Assembly: GCF_019578655.1 (NCBI RefSeq) | Contig: NC_063263.1 | Coordinates: forward strand, 15,065,001-15,129,000 | Origin: Ricinus communis | Lineage: Eukaryota; Streptophyta; Magnoliopsida; Malpighiales; Euphorbiaceae | Length of the DNA stretch: 64,000 nt | Direction of reading: 5' to 3' | Part shown: piece by piece, positions 26,760 to 39,769 of the stretch | How positions within the stretch are numbered: the stretch's first letter is position 1 | Layout: every line of letters starts with the position of its first letter | Made by a program: the position numbers and the translations under genes | The notes under the pieces: generated by a model | The model's input: only the letters and a program-made list of their open reading frames with translations | Told to the model about the DNA's origin: nothing | Database searches by the model: none

Positions 26760-27950
26760 CTCTACTTCCTGAGAAACTATAAGATATAACATATTTACCA
26801 ATATTATTTAAGTTATTTACTGTTTTCTTTTATCTTCTACAGTTACGTTTAATTAGCTTGTAACTGTTTAGGAGGTAAAAAATAATTGAAAAGTTTATAA
26901 CTACAAAGGATCATAGATATATTTTTCTGGTAAGGATTTTAAATTAAACAGACATGCAAGCCATTATTACAAAGCATCAAATGAATTATAAGCATTGCTC
27001 GAAAGAGCAAAGGCAACCAGAGAAGCAATTTTGTTGATTATTGGTGCAATAGTTTTTCACCTGAATAGTATTATAATCACTAATTAAATATTTAAAATGA
27101 TTTTAATTTTTATTTTTATTTACAAGCTATTTTGATATTCAAATTCTAATAGCTGGATGAGTTATGTAAATAACTACAATAAAACTTCTTTATAATCGGA
27201 CCAAATAAAATTTACAATTATGAAAAGTTATAAATTAATAAAGATTTAAATATTAAAAAAATTAATTTAATATTTAATTTTATTAATAAAATAATAATAA
27301 TCAGAGCTTCATATCTTGTATTATACAAATAAGATTGAAGGACAAAATCTAACATAATATATATTTACTTAAATATATATATATAAATATTACTATATAA
27401 AAAAAATATTTTTTTAAAGTAAAAATAATAATTTATAATTTTATTCATAACTACAACTGTATACATAGATTATTTCTAAAGTTGACTTTTATATACATAC
27501 GGGCGATACTAGTTTTAAAACAAAAATTAATTAGCTATAAAAATGTCCTGTCAGTAGGAAAATATTGGATATTGTTTTTGATGGAACTTGGCAGCATGTC
27601 AATCTGCATAGGTCAATTTGTTTGAGGGTGGCCACTTCTTTTCTTCTTTGTTCATATCAAGATTGTTTCTTCAGAGGACAAAACAAATTTGTTTACGTTT
27701 ATTATTCAGCCTAGTTGCAGATAATCTTATTTTAATTGAATGGGAAACAAATTAATTTAAAATTAAATTAGGAAGTCATTTTACCCTTTCTTTTTTACAA
27801 AATCACCTCATTATTAAGATAAATTATTTGGAGGGGGCATAAATTTAATTTTAATTTTAATTTTAGTTTTAGTTTTTAATTTTTATCTTTTAAGAAGTTG
27901 ATAATGATCTAATGGACGTTAGGGTTGGATTAGAAATTGTGAGACCTCTC
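26760..27950. other. AT-rich intergenic sequence
   Basis: No gene, clear repeat boundary or RNA is seen. Confidence 0.5.
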
Positions 27951-27959
27951 TAATTAATA

Positions 27960-28629
27960 TAAAAACTAGTCGTTTACTTTGATCATTTTAATTATTTTTA
28001 TTATAAAATCAAATTTATAAATATAATTAAATATATTATTCAATATTTAATATTAATTTAAAAAATTTTAGAAAACAATAGCAAACTAACTATTATTTTT
28101 AAATATCTTTAGCTTTCTAAAAATTTTATTAATAATATAAAAATAATTTTAAAATATTTATTTATTAATTTTAATATTATATAAATTAATACTACCAATA
28201 TAATTGATATTGCTATTTTTTTAGAATTAGAGATTATAATATAATAAAAATTAATTTATTAGAGAATATAATATTTAAAAATATTATTTTCTATAATTAG
28301 AATTATTATGTAATTAGAAGATTAATTTATTAGTTAATATAATATTAAAATATAATAAATATGTTATTTTTAAAAATAATTATTATCTAATCAGAAAAAT
28401 AATCATTATCTAATTAGAAAATTAATTTATTACTAATATGTTATTTCTTAGAATTAGAATGAGTGCTTAATTAGGAATATAATTTATTAATTAATAAACT
28501 AATAGAGAAAACTATAAAATTATACATAAGTTTGAATCCTATATGCCAAAATAAGTATACATATCAAAATAAAAATTCTATGCGTCAAAAAAAATTTAGG
28601 TTTAAGAAATTAATATATACTTGTTGTTA
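27960..28629 (+). repeat. AT-rich repeat family, direct copy A
   Basis: A ~665-base unit. It opens with TTATAAAATCAAATTTATAA, continues with AACAATAGCAAACTAACTAT and ATAATTGATATTGC, and closes with AGTGCTTAATTAGGAATATA, AAATTATACATAAGTTTGAA and ATACATATCAAAATAAAAAT. Copies B and C follow in the same order. Confidence 0.8.
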
Positions 28630-29225
28630 CCCATGCGTTGCACGACCATTATTATTATTTCAATTATAAACTTAAATTTATAGATACGATTTAATCAATT
28701 ATTCAATATTTAATATTGATTTATAATAATTTTAAAATAATAGCAAACTAATTATTTTATATATTTTTAATTTCTTAAAAAATTTATTAATGTAATAGTG
28801 TAAAAATTATTTTAAAATATTTATTTACGAATTCTAATATTATATAAATTAATACTATCAATATAATTGATATTACTATTTTCTAAAGTTATAAATTATT
28901 GTATAGTTAAAGAATAATTTATTAGTGAATATAATAATTAGAATTATTATTTATTTAGAAAATTAATTTATTAATTAATATAATATTAAAATATAATTAA
29001 TATCTATTTTTTAGAATAATCATTAATTGTAAAACTAATCATTATATAATTGAAAAATTAATTTATTAGTAATATATTATTTCTTAGGATTAAAATGAGT
29101 ATTTAATTAAAAATATAACTTAGTAATTAATAAAAAATTACCAAAATTATGTATAAGCTGAAATCCTATGTGTTAAAGTTAAGTACACGTGTCAAAAAAA
29201 ATTTATATATTTATAGATATAGATA
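28630..29225 (+). repeat. AT-rich repeat family, direct copy B
   Basis: It begins with ACCCATGCGTTGCACGACC, an unusually GC-rich word, then repeats the order of copy A (AATAGCAAACTAATTATT, ATAATTGATATTACTATTTT, GAGTATTTAATTAAAAATAT, AATCCTATGTGTTAAAGTTA). Confidence 0.8.
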
Positions 29226-29344
29226 TATATAGTAGGCAGGTAGCTGAGGTCTTTTCATTTTATAAACCATCACATCATTGATGACGATAATGGAGGAAAT
29301 TTTTATAGTAAAATTCAACAAGTCCAATACATCATTAACTAATA

Positions 29345-29980
29345 ATTAATTATTTAGCTATGCGTTGCATAACTGTTATTATTATTTTAATTATAAAATC
29401 AAGTTAATAAATACAATTTAATAAAAAATTTTAATATTATTTATTATGATATTTTAAAGATAATAATAAACTAACTATTTTTAATTATCTTTCTTAATTT
29501 TACAAATTTTAATATTTTATGAATGCAGTATTATAAGAAATATTTTTAAAAATATTTATTAATTAATTTTAGTAATATATACTTACTACTATAATTGACA
29601 TTACTATTTTTTAGGTTTTAAGAATTATTATATAATTAAAAATTAATTTATTATTAAATATAATATTTAAAATATTATTTTTTAGAATTAGAATTATTAA
29701 TTAATTAAAAATTAATTTATTAGTTAATATAATATTAGAATATAATTAATATTTATTTGTTTATAATATAATTAGTATCATTATTTTATTAAGAAATTAT
29801 TTATTAATTAATATAATATTAAAATATAATTAATATGTTATTTCTTAGGACTAGAGTAAGTGTCTAATTAGGAATGCAACTTATTAATCAATAAATTAAT
29901 AAAAAAAATTATAAAATTATATATAAACTTGAAGTTTATGTGTCAAAAATAATACACATATCAAAATAAAAATTTTAAAT
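29345..29980 (+). repeat. AT-rich repeat family, direct copy C
   Basis: It begins TAGCTATGCGTTGCATAACTG, matching the start of copy B, and follows the same internal order to AAGTTTATGTGTCAAAAATA and ACACATATCAAAATAAAAAT. A ~120-base unrelated spacer (29226-29344) separates it from copy B. Confidence 0.8.
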
Positions 29981-32900
29981 AAGAAAAAAAAAAGATATTT
30001 CAACTATTAATTTTTTTGAAAAATGAGATTTTTATAATTTTTATAAATAAGAAAAAAAAAATATTTCATGAAAGGTCGCTCTTCATTTATTTATTTACAA
30101 GGCCATGATTAATTAAAGAATAATGGGAAGCATATCAATTGTAACCATAACTTATGTGGACGTTTTCTTATTAATTATGGCTGTCACTTAGTCATCTCCT
30201 ACATTTTCTAATTTTTGATGCAGTTTCAACAGCAATAATATGTATTTCTTTATTCTAATTTTTGTCTTCTGTTATTTTTTTTATGTATTATTCTTAATTC
30301 TTTTAATTATTAAGATTCAAGGGTAAGGATAAGGACTATATAAATATGTGATTAATAATAAACCTCCTTGCTAATCCTTATGTGCAAATGATGTAGACTC
30401 ATAACATACCTTGTAGAATTTAATTAACTAGAGCTAGTGTTAGATATAACATGGAAAATTAATTAAGAGATGACTACCCAAGAAATTAACTTGCTTTCTA
30501 CATGAATTTGCCTGCATCCCTTAATTATCTGGGCAGGCTGTTTGATAATATATGATAACAAAATTAGGTAACTCAAAATATATATATAATCAGCCATCTT
30601 GCTTGTTGATAAAGTCAATTGGTTACCTCATGGAATAATATGTATATATATTGATAATGGGGCTACTCATTTCAAACTATATAATAATACAATTTTCATT
30701 TCCCTATAATCATGTTGCAATAAAGATAAGCATTTATGAATAGTTGCCTATAATTTCAATATAAATAATACACATATATTTCATATTATATAATTTATCT
30801 GTAGACTAATAAATTTCATGAGAAAATTGCTTCTCAACAAAAGGAACTATAGGGATTGGAAAATTGATTAGGGAAAATGAATATCTTGGAACATTCTAAT
30901 TCATGATTATAGTTGTCAATTATTATATAGATATGATTCATATCCTTGCCACATGCCAACATTCCAAAACTATGCCGGTCCATAAAATTCAAATTCCCAA
31001 CCATGTACTAAAAGAAAAAAAAAATTCATTATCGGATTCATAGTACATTATCCAATATCAAATTTGCAAATTTATTTTATTTTCCATGGTTTTTATGAAT
31101 TGTAGTTTTGACTTGATGATATATATAAAAATTTAAATTGTATATTGGATGAAGACTTTCCCTTAGCAATACATTTTCTAAAATCATATGTATAATTCAA
31201 AAGGATATTATTTGTTACTCCTTCTTCTTTTTAGTAATGTTTAAAGAAAAAATAATAAAAATATCAATTTCTTTTATCAGATTTATTTATTTCTACTGTC
31301 TTAAAATATTAAAAATATATTTTTTTAATTTTTTTATATTACAATTCTTAGTTATTTTTAAATTTTTATTTAAATAAAACAATAAAAGAATAACTAGAAA
31401 CAATCAAGAAATAACTAAAAGACAACCATACCGTAAATCAAAAAAGATATATTAAAAAAAAAATCAAAGTAAAAGTTATATATTTTATTAATTCCAAAAT
31501 ATTTTTGAAAAGTATTTTTGTTTAAAATCCTAACCATGTTTATAAGCAATACTATCTTTCTAAGCCCAATGATGCTACTGTTACAATGGGCCCCAAATTT
31601 TCAATGGGCTTGAGTAGATGTTACTGTTGCATATTTGATCTTATGATTTTCTGCGTGGAATTATATACTCAAATAAATTGATAATGGTGGTTATTGATTA
31701 AATAAATTCTATTTATTTTAATAGCTGTATTATCATAAAGGATTAGCTCAATATTTTCTTATTTATAAAGTGACAGTAAAAATGACTTATATGTTAACTT
31801 TTCTACTATTATTCTTAAAAAATGAAATTATGCCTTACGTAAAATTGTTAGAATACGATTAACCTTTGGATTTAAAATCACTCCTTAAATACTTGATAAT
31901 GAAAATTGTAATACTAATATCACATCAAATAAAATAAACAATATTAACAATGCATTCTATTTACTAATATAATGAATCATATATGTTAATTTTACTAAAA
32001 AAATATCACATACTTAAAACGATCAAATTATATACACATCTTTTTTTAATAATATTATATTGTAAAATGCTAGAACTCATTGGATGAATAAACTGTTAAT
32101 AAAGATTATTTCTCTCAAATTGTAATTTAATATATTATTAAAATTTATTTATTTTAATTTAAATGATATTCAATGGATCAAAAACTACATAATAAAAATA
32201 AAATTATTTTTTTAATATTTATCAAAATACGCATCGCAAATAAAAATAGTAACTTGAATTCAACTCAAGACATCCATCTCTCAAAAGCGATGATTATTAT
32301 TAAAATTTATTTTTTATTTTTATAAAAGACTTAAAATAATCCTACACTGGCTTTTAATGAAACTTATTCTTAAAAAGCTTTTCAGGATAGTGGCACAATA
32401 TTCTGTTCCATTCTAATAATCCCTTCTTTTTTCTTTTGCCCCCTTTCTTCTGTTATCTTTGTACTAACGAACGTAAGTAAACCAGCGAGTGAATTATGGG
32501 CTACATATCATAAGACTCCAAAGGTTCTTTGTTTCCCTTTGGAGATGGGAAAGGAATTTTCTTTCCTTTCCCTCCTAAATTCTATATTCTTCCATCTTTT
32601 TTTTCCATGCTCTGTCTTTACAAGAAGTGGTAAAATCATAGTCAATGGGTTGCGTGCTACTCACTCAACAATTTAAAAGCTGAAGGCATCTATACCTTTG
32701 TTCTTTCTTGTTCATTAGCACATGTATCTTTACTTTAATCAAATCAATCTATATTCCTTTTACACAGAAAGACCACTAAGCAACTACATTAGCATTAAAT
32801 CTAATGAGTTTCCTTAGTTCTGGGCATAAACATTAGATTTTCTGTAAATTATAAAGAAAATAAATAATTGGTATATTCATTTATAAGAATTGAAGAGATA

Positions 32901-33790
32901 TCATCGAATCCGATCTAACTTTTTTTTCGAATCTATCTATTAATATTAAAACATCATATGACACATAAGATTATAAAATTAAGTAGCTTTCGTAATAAGA
33001 TATAATATCTAGAATTCATTTGAAAAATACAATCTAATTGATGGAGAGAAAGATAATAATAAACCACAGTGTAGTAAGACCAATTGAATGAAAACAAAAG
33101 AAGTATAAGATATTTAAATTAAAAACATTGACTCATTAAATAATTAACAAATCTAATAAATTGAAAGAATATTGAACAGAATTTATGATGACCCAAAGCT
33201 TAAAACAATTAAAACCAACATATTCAAACCGAACCATATGTGTAGGTTTAATGTAAACAAGTTATCACATAAAATAATTATACTTGGAAAATGTAAACTA
33301 AATAATTAATTTTAATTGAATAAATTAGTCAAAAAAATGTACATGCATACTTTAAAAAACATTTATAATCAGTAATAATAGAGTTTGTTTAATTGGACAA
33401 TTTATAAAAAGAAATGATTAATTTAATGAGTATAAAATTAATGCAAATTAGAGTTTTAATTTGGTATGCTTTTAAGTCCAAATAAAACGATCAGACATGT
33501 TTTTTTTTAAAAAAAAGCTGATTTTAGAAGATTAAGTAAAACAACGAAACCAGGCAGAAGCGGAGTAGCAGCCAATGGTTTTAGCTCTCTCGGCTGATCA
33601 CTCAAAATTGCTAGACAGTGACAATGATTTAGCATGAGTCACTGATGTTCGTTTGCTTGCCTTTCTTCGCCATTTCCAAATCATAGCATAATTTCTTATA
33701 CTCTTTCGTCAGTTGTTAGTTGTGGTGGCCCAGCCTTTTATTTCTTTTTTCCACAACAAATACGCGTTTTCCTTACACTTGAAATTATTA
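29981..33790. other. AT-rich intergenic sequence, no gene seen
   Basis: All frames are closed by frequent stops. A few non-AT patches (around 30950, 31560 and 32400-32650) carry no recognisable motif. Confidence 0.5.
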
Positions 33791-33794
33791 TTTT

Positions 33795-34240
33795 TTTGTG
33801 AAAATTTATACATATATATATATTAACTTTTTAGACATGATTTTTTTTGAAATACGTGCTTAATTTTTGATATGTATATTATTTTTGACATATAAAATTT
33901 TAAATTATATATAATTTTATAATTTTTTATTAATTTATTAATTAATAAATTATTATTTTTAATTAAACACCGACTCTAATCTTAAAAGATAATATATTTA
34001 TTATATTTTAATATTATATTAATTAATAAATATTATTTAATCAAATAATGATATTAATTTTATTTAAAAAATAATATATTAATATTATATTAATTAGTGA
34101 ATTATTTTTTAATTAAATTTTAATTTTAAAAGATAATAATTTAAATTATATTTTTAGAATTATATTTAATAATAAATTAAATTTTTAATTATATAAAAAT
34201 CTTTTAATTCTAAAAATAGTAATAACAATTAAAATATTAT
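33795..34240 (-). repeat. AT-rich repeat family, partial inverted copy D
   Basis: Read on the minus strand this gives the 3' two-thirds of the unit in copies A-C: GTTATTACTATTTTTAGAAT, then AAAATTTAATTTATTATTAA, AGAGTCGGTGTTTAATTAAA, and TATATGTCAAAAATAATATA. It lacks about the first 250 bases of the unit. Confidence 0.7.
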
Positions 34241-34565
34241 CATAAAAGAGAAATACAAATTTTACCTAATACAGTAAATATAACACTATAGCCCATTAAA
34301 TATTAAAGAAAAGTATATCATTTTCCTAATCATAGTAAACAATATCTTAATTTTCACTAAGTAATTAGTGACTTTTTTTTTTAAATGACAACAAATTTTG
34401 GATTTTATAATATTATTATCTACTAATTAAATTAGAAAAAATATCCAAAAATCATTTAAAGAAAACATCACAGCTCACTCTTTAGCTCCTAATGCTTTTG
34501 AATATTTACATGTATTTAAGAACATTATTAAAATGAAGAAAAGAAAAAGGTAGAAGCAGTTACTT

Positions 34566-34593
34566 TATCCGTACTATAAAAGGCGTACGGATA
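34566..34593 (+). promoter_or_regulatory. TATA box enclosed by a perfect 9-bp inverted repeat (orphan)
   Basis: TATCCGTAC (34566-34574) and GTACGGATA (34585-34593) are exact inverted repeats around TATAAAAGGC. A pyrimidine-rich tract (CTTTATTCCTCTTTATCGCT) follows about 45 bases on, as at plant transcription starts. No coding gene follows, so the promoter call is tentative. Confidence 0.35.
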
Positions 34594-34965
34594 ATGGTAT
34601 TTTCTTAAACAACGAGATCTCACTTTGGCAACCTTTATTCCTCTTTATCGCTCTTTTCTCTGCTTTGCTTGCTTGTAAAGAGCTCAAACCTTCACTTGTT
34701 TTGTAACGTCCGTACACCTTTTTTTTTTGTATATTTTGTTTGGCCTGAATCCCAAAATGTCATGATAAATAAACCTATAAAATATAAAATAAATCTATAC
34801 TAGAGAATTTGAAACATTTTCAAATAAATTATCAAGCATATATATCATTTCGACGTATTTTTAATTTTTTATTTAAAAATGAAAATAAAAAGTATTTAAT
34901 TTTTTGTTTCCAATTTTAGTTTACTGTTGAAAAAAGACAAAAGAACGGCGGAGGCCTCACAAATA

Positions 34966-35051
34966 GAGCAGCAGCTGCTGCCTGTACAACTGCTGCCCTT
35001 ACGTTTTGTGTGCAGCAGCTATACGGTAGACGCAGTGAAAAAGGGCAGCAG
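34966..35051. repeat. CAG/CTG-rich inverted-repeat cluster
   Basis: GCAGCAGCTGCTGC at 34968-34981 is a perfect palindrome. CTGCTGCCCTT (34990-35000) and AAGGGCAGCAG (35041-35051) are perfect 11-bp inverted repeats around a 40-base loop that holds another GCAGCAGC. It could fold into hairpins on either strand. No known miRNA sequence is recognised. Confidence 0.6.
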
Positions 35052-35059
35052 GTGGTTCT

Positions 35060-38000
35060 GTTTATGTTAGTTCCCAAAGTGCATTTTGCGCTTCTCGCAG
35101 AGTTCTTTTAAACGTACCCGGAAAAGGAAATACGACAACGTACAAAGGCTGCAGCCAGGTACCGAGACAAAGTATGAAATCAAACCACCTGTAGTGTTTG
35201 AATTCCTTTTTTTTTTCTTTTTTTTTCTTTTCCCCCTTTTTTAACTACAAATTGACACCCATTTCAAAATTGGTTCATACTTTCATGTTTTTTTTATTTA
35301 AAAAATATACTTTCATGTTTTATGGCATTGATTTTTTACTTGTTTTTGATGTTTTCGTTTTATTTTTACCCTATGTTTGATGTGAAGCAAAACTAAAAAA
35401 TTAATTGATGGAAAATATAAAATAAGAAAAAAAAATTATAAATGGAGGGATGACTGAGTGATTATCTTATGCTATACAACCTACACTTATTAAATTCTAA
35501 AAAAAGGAATATCCAATAAATATCTTTAAGAAAACAAGAAAAGAACTCACATAAAGGTAATAGTTTTCTTAAGGAGGTAATTATGAATGTTTGAGAGGCT
35601 CGATATAATATACATTTATGTCCTTTAAATTTTTAAAAAATATTTTTTTATTTTTTTATTTTAAACATCATTCATCGTAATAATCTTTTCATTAGTAGTA
35701 TGGTAGTTTAATGAATTTTAAGTTAATAAAAAACTAAAGAGTCATATTTTAGTAACTTATAATAATATTTTTATTATTACATGAGTTTATATAAAATTAA
35801 AATTTATTTTAGAATAAAATAAAATATTTTTATTTAAGTTAGAAAAACAAAATACAACATTTTATTTTTTTATTTTAAAAAATAAAATTTTATATTTAAA
35901 AAAGGTAATTAAAATGTAAAATTAGACAAGATTTTAAGTTACTAAAATAATTTTATTAATATTATTACTTAACACGAGATATAAGAAGTGTATATTATCG
36001 TAAAAATAAAAAATAAAAAATCTGAGGTTATTTATAAATTTCCCTTCTTTCAGAAGGGCATTATTTAAGGATTTCAAATTCCATGAGTAATATTCTTTAT
36101 CAATTATATTTAAATAACTTCCAATACAAAAACAAAGATTCTTGGATTCACTCTGAATTAACAAAACAAAAGAGAAAATGGGGTAACCCTTTAAGCGAAG
36201 TTAGTTAATTGCTACCTAGTCCCTACCTTTTCTCATTTTTATTTTATTTTATTTATTATTATTTCTTAAGTTAGACCTTCAGGCGAAGTTAGCTCTTTCT
36301 TGCTGCTTGATTTCCCGTCAGCCAGAGCATCTATCAGCAACGTGATAATCCACGTCAACCACCATGCACCCCAAATTCTATGAATGGAAATAGTCAAAAC
36401 GAAATGTCTCATTCTTTTTATTTCAAAATGAACAAACCATCACAGTCCACGTGTCCCCTCCAGAGCATTTAATATGCTTCACTTTACTCTCTAACATGTC
36501 TCCTGGTAGCTTCCTGAGCAAGGGAAGGGGGGGTTTCTGTAACCTCAACTGTACGGATTATCCATTTATCTTTCTTTGTCCCATGAATATATAATATGTA
36601 ATATTTTAATTAGTCATTCTTTTCAGAATATCCTTTCTTTCGGCTTTTCTTTTGCTTGACATTCCTTGCGTGGGAAAGAGTTGAAGAAGGCCCACAGACA
36701 CAAACAAAGTGTTTTTTTATAAGCACATGTGGGTCCTACATTGGGTACGCGTCCTTAAAGAAAAACATTTCACAAAAATAAATTAATTGATCCTTTTTCA
36801 GATAAAAAGTTAAATGAGGAATAATCACGATTTGTTGATTAAGAAATCAGACCAATTTGGCTAATTTAGTACTGTTGCCGGCACTGAGCTTATAAGAATC
36901 TGAAATTTTTATTCCGTAATTTCAAATTTCAGAAGATAATTCTTAAAAATTAAATATTGGAAGATACTATTATTCTATATTATTAATAGTCAAATTTTAT
37001 AAAATAATTTACAAATTTTATAATATAAAAATTATTAGTATGTGATTAATTAGTTGAAAATTTATTATTGTTATCATAATTAGTTAAAAATTAAAATTTA
37101 CCGTCAAATTCGCTTGAATTATTGGTCTTTTACACTAATAAGAATTAAGAAATTGATAAAACTAATAAGTGAGATTGTTATTAACAAAAAAAATATAAAA
37201 TCTAAACACAAATGTTTTAATAAATTAACTGGACAAATAATTTAAAAAAAAAATCAGAAATATATATGTTTTTTTATTTTTATTAGATTATAATTGTTTA
37301 TTTTTTTTATTAGATTAAAATATCAAAAACATGACTTTAATCTTTTAATTGTAATTTTTTTTTTTAGATAGAATAACTAAAATAGCAAAAAAATAAAAAA
37401 GGCTGAATTATAACTGAAAGTAATTAAAAAGTTTAAAACGCGGTCGCATCAAGAAATAGTTAAAATACAATATTTAAAAAAAGGAGAAAAATATTATTTG
37501 ATTTTTAATAGTACATACTATTGGCGAAACCGAACGAAGGAGTTATGTATAGTTTTGGCCCATTACTATAGGTAGACTATTGAAGACATTTGGAATCTTC
37601 CTGAGACCTTCCTTTTGACTGTCTAAATCGTTTCTGATTAATGATTATGGTCTTTCTTTGATCTACCGCCGCCTATAAAGTAAATTGGAGTTGGTACTTT
37701 CAGTTGCCAAGCTTGCCCCTTCTTTAAGGCAACTATTCCCTCATTTACCAAAAAAAAAAAAAAAATTATATGCGAATTAAAAGATCAATACTTAATGATG
37801 AGTTATATTAATTATTATTGTTATTATTCGGTGAAATATTTATAAAAATTATTAATATGAAAAATATAGAATATACAATTTAATCTTATATGATATATTA
37901 ATTAATAAAGGATATTATATATAGTTATCTAATAAATTAATAATGTAAAAGAAGAATGTATTATATTTTGAAATAGAAAAAAATAAATATTCTTTTCATT

Positions 38001-39590
38001 CTATATTAATTATTTTTACTGAATTAAAAAATTTCAATTATTTATCTTTTTATATGTTTAACACAATATTAATTTTTCTCTCTTTTATCTTTCTGCTAAT
38101 CTTATCTACAATTGGTGTTATAAAATTTTATAAATATCTATAGAATAGTAATTTAGTTTCATTTAGTATTTTTTTATAATTAATTATATCAAATAATTTC
38201 TCAATTAAAATAAAATATTAAAGAAATTAATACTAAATGGAGAAAGTAAATATTTCTTTTAGACCATAAAAAATAATCAGATTCTATAGTTTAACTAAGT
38301 TTTAGGGTTCGAAATTTAGTATGTAACTGTGTTATAAAACTCTTGAGATAATATTTTATTATTCCTAAGAGTCTTACTTACCATAGTTTAAATCAACTCT
38401 CTCTCTCTCCGTGTATATATATATGCAAATATATATAAAAATAATTACATTGCTCTATTGCTCTATGCGTTATTTTTTAAATTATTATAAATTATTATAA
38501 ATATTTATGACTCTAAAGTTTAAACCATTTAGATTTGAATAGAAGATTATCATTTCAATTTTCAAAATGTTGATCAATAATATTGCTTTCAATTTTTTTA
38601 TTAAAAGAAAAATGAATTATGATCAATAACATCACACATTATGGTGTCTATAAATGTTTAACTGTTTTCTTTAAATATATTTTCTATTTTTTAATAATTA
38701 AAATAATATATAATTTAGATTTATAAATGAATATAATTTTTATTCATTAGAAAGTTAATAGACTATAAACCGTACAATATAAATAGTCATTTTTTTTACA
38801 TTTGTTATAAAATTTAAAATTTATCTAGTACAGAAAAAAAAAATATTTTTAAAAATAAATAGCGTGACTTAGATATCAAATGTATAAACAAACATCCTTA
38901 ATTTTAGATTGTAAAGTAAATAAATCAACAACTTCAATTATCAACAATAGTAATACAAAATCTTTAATCCTACAACAAGTTTGAAGAAAATCTAAAGGTT
39001 TATTTTTAGGGTCTTAGTTTTTAATCCATTTTGTTAGAATTTTCAAGGCCATAATATTTTTTTCTTTAAAAAGAGAATGCTCATTTACTGAGCTCAAATA
39101 AGAGACAAATTAAATTTAGGGGCCAAATTTATTGCGTACTAATTGTTACCGGCACTTATTATCCCAACATTTGAGATGATCAGAACTGAAAAATTCCCAT
39201 CAATTAAATTAAATTAAATTAAATTCAGCTGTTTACGAAATGCCTTTCCCTCTACACCCCCACACAGTTCATTACCTGCCCATACAACTCGGATTCGTGT
39301 TAATTTCTTCTTTTTCTAAAGTTTATTACAAAATGCCCCTTCATATTTTAACCTTGATTATACTTTAGTCCCTGCTTATTTTAAAAATTAAATAATTGTA
39401 ATCTGTTCAAACAAAACATCCTAAAGGCTCCATTTTATACAACTGACTTAGGAAAAGAAAGCTAAAAATTTATATAATCCAAATAGGGACACCTAGAAAA
39501 ATAAGTACAGTTCCTTTCAGATAAAAAAGAAAAGAAAATTAGTAGAGTTAACCGAGGGTATAATCGTCATACAAAATTAAGCTTCCTCTG
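35060..39590. other. Intergenic region upstream of AGO5
   Basis: Mostly AT-rich. A run of CT microsatellite with following TA repeats lies at 38398-38424, and ATTAA repeats at 39200-39225. GCGAAGTTAG occurs twice (about 36195 and 36283). The short frame at 35198 is low-complexity phenylalanine and begins inside a T-run, so it is not called. Confidence 0.5.
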
Positions 39591-39658
39591 GACTCATCCT
39601 CTCTCTACTACTACTGCTCCCACTAATCACGTCATTTTTACACGTCATTTTCACTTCC

Positions 39659-39669
39659 TATATATACTC
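39659..39669 (+). promoter_or_regulatory. TATA box of AGO5
   Basis: CTATATATACT lies about 105 bases before the start codon and is followed by a CT-rich leader typical of plant 5' UTRs. Confidence 0.65.
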
Positions 39670-39769
39670 GTTCTTCTCTCTCACTAAAGCCACCTCAATC
39701 TCTCTCTTTTTCTCTTCTCTCCCCATTTTTCTTCCCTTGCTTAAGAGTGTTTCCTCTTTGGAAATCGCA

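Noticed and set aside
35198..35380. 60-codon phenylalanine-rich frame
   Set aside because: It is a translation of T-rich low-complexity DNA.
39737..39769. Possible N-terminal extension of AGO5 by 11 codons
   Set aside because: The upstream in-frame start is TTG, not ATG; ATG at 39770 gives the usual MSHRGGG opening.
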